From: Polaribacter sp. WD7
GTDB lineage: Bacteria > Bacteroidota > Bacteroidia > Flavobacteriales > Flavobacteriaceae
Reading direction: 5' to 3'
DNA: 64,000 nucleotides
NCBI RefSeq assembly: GCF_003335085.1
Contig: NZ_QPEJ01000016.1
Span: forward strand, 248,001-312,000
Position numbers and translations under genes: made by a program. The notes under the pieces were generated by a model that was not told the DNA's origin, did no database searches, and was given only the letters and a program-made list of their open reading frames with translations. Positions within the stretch are counted from its first letter, which is position 1. Each line of letters starts with the position of its first letter. Positions 36,720 to 44,266 of this stretch are shown piece after piece.

Positions 36720-38282
36720 ATGATTAAAGAAATTCAACTTCGTGTAAATTTAATTGAAGAACGAAAAGAAAATATTTTACGCTTTAAAGCTTCTAAAGAA
36801 TTAAAGATAGCTATTGCAGAAATTTCAGGAGTAAAAGTGTTGCGTAAATCTATAGATGCTCGTAAAAAAGATATTATCTTTAATTATAAGGTAGCTGTTT
36901 ACATTAATGAAGCAATTCCTGAAAAATCGGATTATGATTTTGATTATAAAGATGTGTCAAACGCTAAAGAAATTCACATCATTGGTTTTGGTCCTGCTGG
37001 CATGTATGCTGCTTTACGATGTATAGAATTAGGTTACAAACCCATCGTTTTAGAGCGCGGAAAAAATGTACGAGACAGACGTAGAGATTTACGAGCAATC
37101 AATCAACACCATCAGGTAAACGAAGATTCTAATTATTGTTTTGGAGAAGGTGGAGCTGGTACATATTCTGACGGTAAATTATATACAAGAAGCTTAAAGC
37201 GAGGAGATGTAAGACGCATTTTTGAAAACTTGGTTTATCATGGTGCTACAGAGCAAATTTTAATTGATGCACATCCTCACATTGGTACTAATAAGTTGCC
37301 AAAAATCATTCAAAATATAAGAGAAACCATATTAAAATTTGGTGGTGAAATTCATTTTGAAACCAGGGTTGTAAATTTTGTAATTAAAGACAATAATCTT
37401 CAAGCCATTCACTTACAGAATGGTAAAGAAATGACAGTAAATTCGGTTATTTTAGCTACAGGACATTCTGCTAGAGATGTTTACGAGCTACTCCATCAAA
37501 AAAAAGTTGCGCTTAAAGCAAAATCTTTTGCTATGGGGGTTCGTGTAGAGCATCCTCAAGAAATTATAGATCAAATTCAATACCATTGCAAAGGCGATAG
37601 AGATTCATTATTGCCCGCGGCTGCATACAGTTTGGTACAACAGGTAAACCATAGAGGTGTTTATTCTTTTTGTATGTGCCCTGGTGGTTTTATTGTGCCT
37701 GCCGCTACTGCTAATGGTGAAGTTGTGGTTAACGGAATGTCTCCAAGTAAAAGAAATAACAAATTTGCAAATTCTGGAATTGTTGTCGAATTAGACATTG
37801 ATAAAGATTTTAAAAAATACGAACATTTAGGAGCCTTAAAAGGCCTTCAATTTCAAAAAGACTTGGAGAAACTAGCCTATACGGCTGGAGGAAAAAACCA
37901 GACTGCACCCGCACAAAGGTTAACTGATTTTGTTGAAGGAAAACTCTCTAATTCACTTAACGATTGCTCTTATCAACCAGGATTAAAATCTTCACCTATG
38001 CATTCTTTACTCCCTAAAATTATTGGAGGCAGATTGCGTAAAGGCTTTGCTGCCTTTGGCCAAAAAATGCATGGATATTACACCAAAGAAGCTAATATAA
38101 TTGGTGTAGAATCTAGAACGTCTTCTCCAGTAAACATCCCTAGAAATGATAATTTAGAACACCCCGTAATTAAAGGTCTTTTTCCGTGTGGAGAAGGTGG
38201 TGGTTATGCTGGAGGAATCGTTTCTGCTGCTATGGACGGAGAGCGTTGTGCAGAAGCAGCAATAAAAATTGGAAATTATTAG
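36720..38282 (+). CDS. FAD-dependent oxidoreductase, COG2509 type
   Basis: 520 residues. N-terminal alpha/beta region of about 80 residues (MIKEIQLRVNLIEERKEN), then a dinucleotide-binding motif IIGFGPAGMYAALRCIELG, the ERG-x-x-VRDR-x-x-D block, GEGGAGTYSDGKLYTR, LATGHSARDVYELL and a C-terminal FAD block LFPCGEGGGYAGGIVSAAMDGERCAEA. It belongs to uncharacterised FAD-dependent dehydrogenases. Substrate unknown. Stands alone after a 176-bp gap that carries a -7-like box. Confidence 0.9.
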   Translation: MIKEIQLRVNLIEERKENILRFKASKELKIAIAEISGVKVLRKSIDARKKDIIFNYKVAVYINEAIPEKSDYDFDYKDVSNAKEIHIIGFGPAGMYAALRCIELGYKPIVLERGKNVRDRRRDLRAINQHHQVNEDSNYCFGEGGAGTYSDGKLYTRSLKRGDVRRIFENLVYHGATEQILIDAHPHIGTNKLPKIIQNIRETILKFGGEIHFETRVVNFVIKDNNLQAIHLQNGKEMTVNSVILATGHSARDVYELLHQKKVALKAKSFAMGVRVEHPQEIIDQIQYHCKGDRDSLLPAAAYSLVQQVNHRGVYSFCMCPGGFIVPAATANGEVVVNGMSPSKRNNKFANSGIVVELDIDKDFKKYEHLGALKGLQFQKDLEKLAYTAGGKNQTAPAQRLTDFVEGKLSNSLNDCSYQPGLKSSPMHSLLPKIIGGRLRKGFAAFGQKMHGYYTKEANIIGVESRTSSPVNIPRNDNLEHPVIKGLFPCGEGGGYAGGIVSAAMDGERCAEAAIKIGNY

Positions 38283-38302
38283 TAAAGATTATAATAGTAT
38301 TT

Positions 38303-38327
38303 AAAAAATAGTAAGTCTATTTTTTTA
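38303..38327 (+). terminator. Weak terminator-like hairpin
   Basis: AAAAATAG-TAAGT-CTATTTTT followed by a T-run, about 25 bases after the flavoprotein stop. All AT-rich; only suggestive. Confidence 0.3.
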
Positions 38328-38418
38328 CTGTCTTTTGTTTTAATTGTATAGATATTGAACAATGTTTTGTATCAAAAACCAATATATCATATCTTAGTTT
38401 CAAATAAATAATAAAACA

Positions 38419-39047
38419 ATGAAATTCATTCATTCTAAAAATAGATTAGAAAGCGTTAGCGACGCTGTTTTTGCATTTGCTGCTACTTTATTAGTTGTAA
38501 ATATAGGTGCAAACACTACACTTACTTCTTTTAAAGAGGAACTACCAAATTTTATAAGTTTTGCAGTTAGTTTTTTTGTGATGATGGCTATTTGGAAAAT
38601 ACATTACAACTTTTTTAGACGTACAAATTATATAGATAATTGGATTATAACGCTAAACATGATTTTACTTTTTACGGTACTTTTCTACATTTTTCCTATA
38701 AGATCTCTCTTTTAAATACTGGCGTTGGAGGTGAGAGAATTACCATAAACGAATTTTCCAATATTTTTCAATTGTACAGTGCTGGTTTTTCTTTAATATT
38801 TTTCTGTTTGTACTTGATGTATTTACGTGCTTTTAAAAAAGACAGAGCTAATAGTAAGAACATTTATTTGAAGTTCTATTATCGTCATTTCTTTATTTTT
38901 GTTTGTGTTGGGGTGTTTTCCTTCTTTCTAGCTAAACTACAAATAGGCTTAAAGTTTGGTGTTCCTGGTTTTATATACGCCTTATTAGGTCCTGTTTGCT
39001 ATGTGCATTCAATGAGGTTTCACAAAAAATATGACACTAACAGCTAA
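38419..39047 (+). pseudogene. TMEM175-like (DUF1211) potassium channel gene with a frameshift
   Basis: The first frame encodes 98 residues beginning MKFIHSKNRLESVSDAVFAFAATLLVVNI, close to the TMEM175 signature R-x-x-x-FSDAVFAI-x-x-TLLVL, and stops at 38713-38715. The coding continues in the -1 frame from about 38700 as LLNTGVGGERITINEF and four more hydrophobic segments to 39047. Adding one T to the TTTT run at 38710-38713 restores a single reading frame of about 209 residues, normal for this K+ channel family. The site is not a canonical slippery heptamer, so a one-base deletion or a sequencing error is more likely than programmed frameshifting. Confidence 0.85.
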
Positions 39048-39457
39048 TTGAATCGTTTATTAAAATGGTTTTTAAGAAAAATTATCTGAGTCATTAGCAT
39101 CAATCCGAATAACGATACCGCTATCAAAAAAGTGTTAGATATTGTCAAAAAATCAGAAAAATTATAAAAAGGAATATTTTTTAAAAAAGAAAAATCAATT
39201 TCAATAAAACCAAACCATTTTTTATCTGAAGATTGAAAAGGTACAAACACCAAACTTAAAAATAATACTGATATACAAAACCATCCTTTTTTAGAAATTA
39301 AAGCTTTTGTTTTATTTAGATTTTTACTAGTTTTTTCTATAGCTATAGTCTTCATAACTATGCTAGTAAAATCTACAGAAGGTGCATTTTCATCAATCTC
39401 TTTTACGTACTTTTTTACAAAAGTGTCTAATTCTTTTAGATGTTTATTTTCTCCCAT
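39044..39457 (-). CDS. Putative membrane anti-sigma factor
   Basis: 137 residues: about 70 cytosolic residues (HLKELDTFVKKYVKEIDENAPSVDFTSIVMKTI), then two transmembrane segments (about 77-92 and 110-128). It matches no family I know well. The call rests on position: it overlaps the ECF sigma gene by 14 bases on the same strand and has the small cytosolic domain plus membrane anchor expected of an anti-sigma factor. Its end overlaps the broken TMEM175-like gene by 4 bases. Confidence 0.55.
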   Translation of the reverse strand: MGENKHLKELDTFVKKYVKEIDENAPSVDFTSIVMKTIAIEKTSKNLNKTKALISKKGWFCISVLFLSLVFVPFQSSDKKWFGFIEIDFSFLKNIPFYNFSDFLTISNTFLIAVSLFGLMLMTQIIFLKNHFNKRFN

Positions 39458-40028
39458 AATTTTCTATTATTTCTGGTTCTACAGTTTTTTCAACAATTAC
39501 CAACAATCGTTTTCTTGCTCTATGCAACTTCACTTTAATGTTCGCTTCAGACAATCCACTAATCTCTATAATTTCCTTTAAACTTAACTCTTCATAATAA
39601 AACATCCAAATAATAGAGCGTTCTTCTTCTGGAAGCTTAAGTAAACATTCATTCAAAATTTTTGCCCTTTCTTTTCTTTCTATTCCTTCTAGAATATCTT
39701 CAACAGATTTAATTTGATTGTAGGTAATTTCATTTATTTCAAAAGTACTTGCGTTTCTTTTATTTTTCTTTACAGCATCTAAAGTTGCATGATACGCAAT
39801 TTTATACAACCATGTAGAAAATTTAGAGTCACCTTTAAAATTACTTAAGTTTTTGTAAGCTTTTATAAACGTGTCTTGACTTATTTCTTCTGCCTCTTCT
39901 TTATTTTTGGTCATTTTATAAGCCAAACTATAGATCATATTTTTATAATTATCTACCAAATACGAAAATGCGTTAGTATCTCCATCAATTACTTTGTCTA
40001 TATATAGTTTGTCTTTGGTGTTAGTCAT
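39444..40028 (-). CDS. ECF-type RNA polymerase sigma factor
   Basis: 194 residues. Region 2 (about 10-85): AFSYLVDNYKNMIYSLAYKMTKNKEEAEEISQDTFIKAYKNLSNF and STWLYKIAYHATLDAVKK; region 4 (about 125-180): LLKLPEEERSIIWMFYYEELSLKEIIEISGLSEANIKVKLHRARKRL. No region 3, so ECF class. The promoter region carries TGTAACC-N16-TGTC on its own strand, consistent with autoregulation, and an equivalent site drives the divergent DUF6249 gene. The distance from that -10 element to the ATG is short, so the mRNA may be nearly leaderless. Confidence 0.93.
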   Translation of the reverse strand: MTNTKDKLYIDKVIDGDTNAFSYLVDNYKNMIYSLAYKMTKNKEEAEEISQDTFIKAYKNLSNFKGDSKFSTWLYKIAYHATLDAVKKNKRNASTFEINEITYNQIKSVEDILEGIERKERAKILNECLLKLPEEERSIIWMFYYEELSLKEIIEISGLSEANIKVKLHRARKRLLVIVEKTVEPEIIENYGRK

Positions 40029-40037
40029 TGTATATAT

Positions 40038-40064
40038 GACATCGTAATTAAAAAAAAGGTTACA
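40038..40064 (-). promoter_or_regulatory. ECF-type promoter of the sigma factor gene
   Basis: Minus strand: TGTAACC (40064-40058), 16 bases, TGTC (40041-40038). The AAC core in -35 and GTC in -10 are hallmark ECF promoter elements. The predicted transcription start falls about 3 bases from the ATG at 40028. Confidence 0.65.
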
Positions 40065-40093
40065 GTTTTTTTAAAAAAGTATTTTTAATTTTT

Positions 40094-40120
40094 TGTAACC
40101 TTTTTTATTCAGCTATCGTC
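40094..40120 (+). promoter_or_regulatory. ECF-type promoter of the DUF6249 gene
   Basis: Plus strand: TGTAACC (40094-40100), 16 bases, CGTC (40117-40120). It is the mirror image of the sigma gene's own site; together they form an inverted repeat with 13-bp arms (40052-40064 and 40094-40106). The predicted leader to the ATG at 40172 is about 45 bases. Confidence 0.72.
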
Positions 40121-40171
40121 AAAGCTACAAACACAATAAAATTAATCATTTAAACTTTAAAATTATATATT

Positions 40172-40552
40172 ATGGAAATCGCAGTTTTGGCAATAATTTT
40201 TGGAAGCATATTTGGAGTGTTCTATTTGTATTTCTCTACAAGAAATAAAGAAAGAATGGCTTTGATAGAGAAAGGTGTAGACGCTAGCATTTTTATGAAA
40301 GGACATGCAAAAAATGCTGCTCCTTTTTGGAAAGTATTTGTATTAAATCTAGGACTATTAGCTATGGGTATAGGCGTTGGTATTCTTTTAGGAAGTCTAC
40401 TAGATTATTATTTTGGTTACAATGGCCCATACAATGAAAGACCATACAATCATGTAAAATCTGAAATTTTCTATTTGGCTTCTATATTTTTATCTTCGGG
40501 TGGCGCATTGTTAATTGGTTTTAACCAAACAAAAAAATTAGATAAAGAATAA
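40172..40552 (+). CDS. DUF6249 membrane protein, probable ECF sigma target
   Basis: 126 residues: a transmembrane segment at the N-terminus (IAVLAIIFGSIFGVFYLYF), a conserved charged block RNKERMALIEKGVDASIF, two more hydrophobic segments (about 53-75 and 102-118). The ERMALIEKG block is typical of the small DUF6249 membrane proteins. Function unknown. It is driven from a TGTAACC-N16-CGTC site shared back-to-back with the ECF sigma gene, so it is a candidate effector or modulator of that system, and ends in a clear terminator. Confidence 0.8.
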   Translation: MEIAVLAIIFGSIFGVFYLYFSTRNKERMALIEKGVDASIFMKGHAKNAAPFWKVFVLNLGLLAMGIGVGILLGSLLDYYFGYNGPYNERPYNHVKSEIFYLASIFLSSGGALLIGFNQTKKLDKE

Positions 40553-40571
40553 AAAAATATTAAATTATGTT

Positions 40572-40610
40572 AAAACCTTTTCATAACTATGAAGAGGTTT
40601 TTTTGTTTTT
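40572..40610 (+). terminator. Intrinsic terminator after the DUF6249 gene
   Basis: Stem AAACCTTTTCAT/ATGAAGAGGTTT (one T-G wobble) with a 4-base loop at 40573-40600, followed by TTTTGTTTTT, about 20 bases after the stop. Confidence 0.85.
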
Positions 40611-40765
40611 AAAAAGGGTAGTATATTTATCAATACTAATTATTTTTTATTAAAATAAAGTCATTTAGAATTGAACATTCTAAAATATAAAAATAAACTT
40701 CAAAAATTGAAAACACCTTATTTACTGATAACAACAATTTCTCCTAAAAATTTACACTAAAAAAC

Positions 40766-42088
40766 ATGAAAAAACTAATCTTACTTTTTCTAATTTCAGG
40801 AACTACCTTAGCACAAACAGATTCTAAAATTTATGATATTATCAATGCTGTTTCTGAAAATAGCATTAGAGCCAACGTGAAGACGTTAACAGAATTTGGA
40901 ACTAGAAATACTTTTTCTGACACTATTTCTAATACTAGAGGAATTGGGGCGGCTAGAAGATGGGTTAAAAGTGAATTTAATGCAATTTCTAAAGATTGTA
41001 ACAATTGCTTAAATGTATTTTATCAAAAGGATTTGGTTACTACAAAAATGGGGTCTAGAGTGCCTCATGACGCTTATGTGGTAAATGTTGTTGCCATTCA
41101 AAAAGGTACCAAATACCCCAACAGATTTATAATTATGAGTGGAGATATAGACTCTAGAGCTAGTGATACTATGGATTTTACAACAGATGCTCCAGGAGCC
41201 AACGATAACGCTTCTGGTATGGCAGGAACCATTGAGGCTGCGAAAGTTTTAAGTAAATACAAATTTGAAAGTAGTATTATTTATGTTGGGCTTTCTGGTG
41301 AAGAACAAGGGCTTTTTGGTGGGGCTGGTTTAGCAAAGTATGCTAAAGACAAAGGATGGGATATTATTGGTATTTTAAACAATGACATGATTGGAAACAT
41401 TAAAGGTGTAGACGGAATTATAGACAACAGAGCCTTTAGAATTTTTTCTGAACCTGTACCTGCTAATGAAACAGAAAGACAACGAAAATTGAGACGTTTT
41501 TATGGTGGTGAAGTAGACGGAATTTCTCGTCAATTGGCTAGATATGTGCATAAAACTACAAAAAAATACATGCCCGAAATGAACCCTATGATGATATATA
41601 GATTAGACAGATTTGGTCGTGGGGGACATCATAGGCCTTTTAATGATTTAGGTTTTGCTGGTATTAGAATTATGGAAGCTCACGAAAACTATACACAACA
41701 ACACCAAGATATTAGAACCGAAGACGGAATTAAATATGGAGATACCTTCGAACACGTCAACTTTCCGTATGCTAAAAAATTAACTGCGGTAAATGCCATT
41801 AATTTAGCAAGTTTAGCTTGGGCTCCTCCTGCACCGAAAGAAGTTGCTATAGGGGGTATTGTACAGGCATCAGCAAAACTAAAGTGGTCTAAGGTTGATG
41901 GGGCTGTAGGGTATAAAATTTATTGGAGAGATACCACTTCTCCTACTTGGGATAATAGTCGTTTTGTAACAGAAACTAATTTTACTTTAGAAGGTATTGT
42001 TATAGATAACTTTTTCTTTGGTATATCTGCCGTTGGTAAAAATGGTCATGAGAGTGTTGTAGTATTTCCGAATAAGGTAATGAGGTAA
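40766..42088 (+). CDS. Secreted M28-family metallopeptidase with C-terminal Fn3-like domain
   Basis: 440 residues. Signal peptide MKKLILLFLISGTTLAQ. The M28 core has MSGDIDSRASD (first metal-ligand region), GANDNASGMAGTIEAAKVL (bridging Asp147), VGLSGEEQGLFGGAGLA (catalytic Glu pair), LNNDMIGN and a late His in IMEAHENYTQQHQD. The position usually His in the first M28 motif (H-x-D) is Asp127 here (G-D-I-D). An Fn3-like domain occupies about 350-440 (KLKWSKVDGAVGYKIYWRDT). Likely a periplasmic or secreted aminopeptidase or carboxypeptidase. No T9SS tail. Confidence 0.88.
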   Translation: MKKLILLFLISGTTLAQTDSKIYDIINAVSENSIRANVKTLTEFGTRNTFSDTISNTRGIGAARRWVKSEFNAISKDCNNCLNVFYQKDLVTTKMGSRVPHDAYVVNVVAIQKGTKYPNRFIIMSGDIDSRASDTMDFTTDAPGANDNASGMAGTIEAAKVLSKYKFESSIIYVGLSGEEQGLFGGAGLAKYAKDKGWDIIGILNNDMIGNIKGVDGIIDNRAFRIFSEPVPANETERQRKLRRFYGGEVDGISRQLARYVHKTTKKYMPEMNPMMIYRLDRFGRGGHHRPFNDLGFAGIRIMEAHENYTQQHQDIRTEDGIKYGDTFEHVNFPYAKKLTAVNAINLASLAWAPPAPKEVAIGGIVQASAKLKWSKVDGAVGYKIYWRDTTSPTWDNSRFVTETNFTLEGIVIDNFFFGISAVGKNGHESVVVFPNKVMR

Positions 42089-42764
42089 GTAAATATATTA
42101 TCTACGTTTTATTTTTTTCCTAGCTTTTATATCATGTATACTAAGCCAGCATAAGCCTTGTTTTATTTCTTATAAAATAATTAATGATAATGTTCATATT
42201 TTTATTAGTAATACGCTGGATTGTCCTACCCACGTTATCATTAAAAATATGAATACCAATAAAACACAAAGAATTGAATGCGGCTTATCTAACATCAACA
42301 GAAAGAAACCATAAAATCATTGATCTGACAGAAAATAATGTTGATATCAATAAAACCCAATCTATCATTATTCAAAACTAAAGTAGTTTTAGCGATGAAA
42401 TTATAAACAAAGTATCAGAAAAGAAATACAGAACAATACACTTATCCGTAGAAGATATATAAAATAATAAAATTAAAAATGTGTTTCACAATTTTGCGAA
42501 AAAATTGAACATGATAAATTAAATACAAAATTAATAACCCTTGAAGATATCGATATTGAAATTGGTCAAAACATATTTAAATATGTAAATAAAATATATA
42601 AATCTGAAATAGATAATACCTTAAAAACAGTTTAAATTTACTGGTTGCAAATTGGTAAATTTGTCGTAATATTTTTTAATTTTTGTTAGGTTGATTAATG
42701 TGTCTAATTTATGTAAGGCACCAATTTTTAATATATATACACTCTAAAAAATAATTATAACGAT
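42089..42764. other. Degraded intergenic region with unrecognised coding remnants
   Basis: No intact gene. Between about 42270 and 42465 one plus frame reads coding-like (AAYLTSTERNHKIIDLTENN... VSEKKYRTIHLSVEDI) with an in-frame TAA, and 42493-42635 continues in another frame (KLNTKLITLEDIDIEIGQNIF) to a stop. The composition is like that of the decayed gene that follows. Interleaved inverted repeats sit at 42181-42253, and an 8-bp stem (AAATTTAC/GTAAATTT) at 42634-42662. The protein family was not recognised. Confidence 0.45.
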
Positions 42765-43248
42765 TTGGTGAAACCTCAAAAAATATCGATTTTACACCTA
42801 AATGAGTATCATTTATATATTCCTAAAAATATTGGAAATCCGTTTTACAATACAAAAAATAAACGTATTAAAGTAATCGCTAGCTTTAAAAAAACTTCTA
42901 TTGACTATTATGCAGCCCTCAAAAAAGATAAAAAAACAGGGGATTTTAAAATGATGTTTAGCAAAGCAAAACAAAAAGAATTGAATTTAACTCTAGGGAC
43001 GAATTTGAAATGCAATTATTTGAAGATACTAGTAAATATGGTGTAGATATGCCAGAAGAACATGAAGCTGTTTTAATGAGTGATTATGATGCGTATTGCA
43101 TTTTCGAATCTTTTACAGCTGGAAAAAAAGAAGTATCATTTACGGCGTTATTCGTTTCAAGGGTAGCCAAAACAAAATAGACAAACCTCTTTTACTCTGT
43201 GAGAATTTGCCTAGAGGAAATACCCAAAATAGAGAATTGTTTCAATAA
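42765..43248 (+). pseudogene. Decayed YdeI/OmdA-like (bacteriocin-protection type) gene
   Basis: Three successive frames make one protein-like reading: KPQKISILHLNEYHLYIPKNIGN ... KKDKKTGDFKMMFSKAKQKELNLTLG to about 42996; then (one base missing in a G-run) DEFEMQLFEDTSKYGVDMPEEHEAVL ... FESFTAGKK to about 43125; then (one A missing in an A-run) RSIIYGVIRFKGSQNKIDKPLLLCENL to TAA at 43246-43248. A beta-barrel start followed by F-E-S-F-T-x-G-K-K-R-S recalls DUF1905 plus OmdA proteins. At least two single-base deletions in homopolymers and a GTG start make it a pseudogene unless the sequence is wrong. Confidence 0.65.
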
Positions 43249-43371
43249 ATATATGGGTTTAAAACCAATTATATAGTGTTTCAGTTTGCACATTTTTGAT
43301 TAAAAAAATTACATCATCAAAATTATTGCTACAAGAATGAAGGGTTTAAAAACGTACACATGGGTTTTCAA

Positions 43372-44265
43372 TTAATACTTCAATTTGGAATTAACAAAAC
43401 TTTCTATTTGATTAGATAAAATTTTAGGATTTGCACCACTATTTGCAGCAACCATCGCCCCTACTGCACAAGCAAAATCTATAGCTTTTTGAGGATTTTT
43501 ATGTTGTAGCAAAAAACTTAATAATGTAGCTAAAAAAGAATCTCCTGCACCAACTGTATCTTTTACCTTAATTTTATACCCACTATTGTAATACAATTTT
43601 TCATTGAACAACAAAACACCTCCGTGTTCCCCTTTAGTCACACAGATATGTTTGGTACTTGTTTTGTGAGATATAAAAAGTATGTTTTGTTCTAAATTGT
43701 GATAAGGAGAATCTAAAAAACCCGCTATTTCGTACAATTCTTCATCATTAAATTTTATAAACTTTGCCTTATTCATTAAATGAATTAGAATATCTTTAGT
43801 ATAAAACGGAGCTCTTAAGTTGACATCAAAAACTGGATAAGAAGCATACTCTAAGAGTTTATATAGGGTTTCTTTTGATACATCATCTCTTGTAGAAAGG
43901 CTTCCAAACACAAAAGCATTTGCCTGTGCTACCTTAATTTTTGAAGTTGAAGTAATGGGTATTTTGTCCCAAGCGGAAGGATGGGGAATAGTGTAACTCG
44001 CATTCCCCTTTGTATTTAAGCTTACTTCAACCTCGCCCGTTTTTTGATTCTCTAAAATTGATATCTCCTCTGTTTGCACACCTTCCTTTTTCAAATAGCT
44101 GAGAATATCTTGTCCATTTTTGTCATCGCCAACTGCACTTATCAAGGCAACCTCATTTTCCAATTGTTGTAAACGACAAGCAACATTTAAAGGTGCGCCT
44201 CCTATTTTCTTTTCGTCAGGAAAAACATCAAATAAAACTTCGCCAAAACAAACAAATTTATGCAT
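43372..44265 (-). CDS. PfkB-family carbohydrate kinase, fructokinase-like
   Basis: 297 residues. PfkB signatures at both ends: GGAPLNVACRLQQLENEVALISAVGDDKNG and KDTVGAGDSFLATLLSFLL (ATP and anion hole, catalytic Asp). Fructokinase is the best guess because the two upstream genes are sucrose-phosphate synthase-like and a sucrose-phosphatase-like fusion; hydrolysis of their product would release fructose. One base separates it from the glycosyltransferase gene. It is the last gene of the operon. Confidence 0.85.
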   Translation of the reverse strand: MHKFVCFGEVLFDVFPDEKKIGGAPLNVACRLQQLENEVALISAVGDDKNGQDILSYLKKEGVQTEEISILENQKTGEVEVSLNTKGNASYTIPHPSAWDKIPITSTSKIKVAQANAFVFGSLSTRDDVSKETLYKLLEYASYPVFDVNLRAPFYTKDILIHLMNKAKFIKFNDEELYEIAGFLDSPYHNLEQNILFISHKTSTKHICVTKGEHGGVLLFNEKLYYNSGYKIKVKDTVGAGDSFLATLLSFLLQHKNPQKAIDFACAVGAMVAANSGANPKILSNQIESFVNSKLKY

Positions 44266-44266
44266 T

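Noticed and set aside
38706-38716. Programmed -1 frameshift in the TMEM175-like gene
   Set aside because: The TTTTAAA sequence is not in the phase needed for a slippery X-XXY-YYZ heptamer, and no downstream hairpin was seen; a simple deletion in a T-run is more likely.
40052-40106. Terminator reading of the inverted repeat between the sigma and DUF6249 genes
   Set aside because: It lies between two divergent gene starts, where a terminator is not expected, and both arms fit -35 elements of ECF promoters with matching -10 elements.
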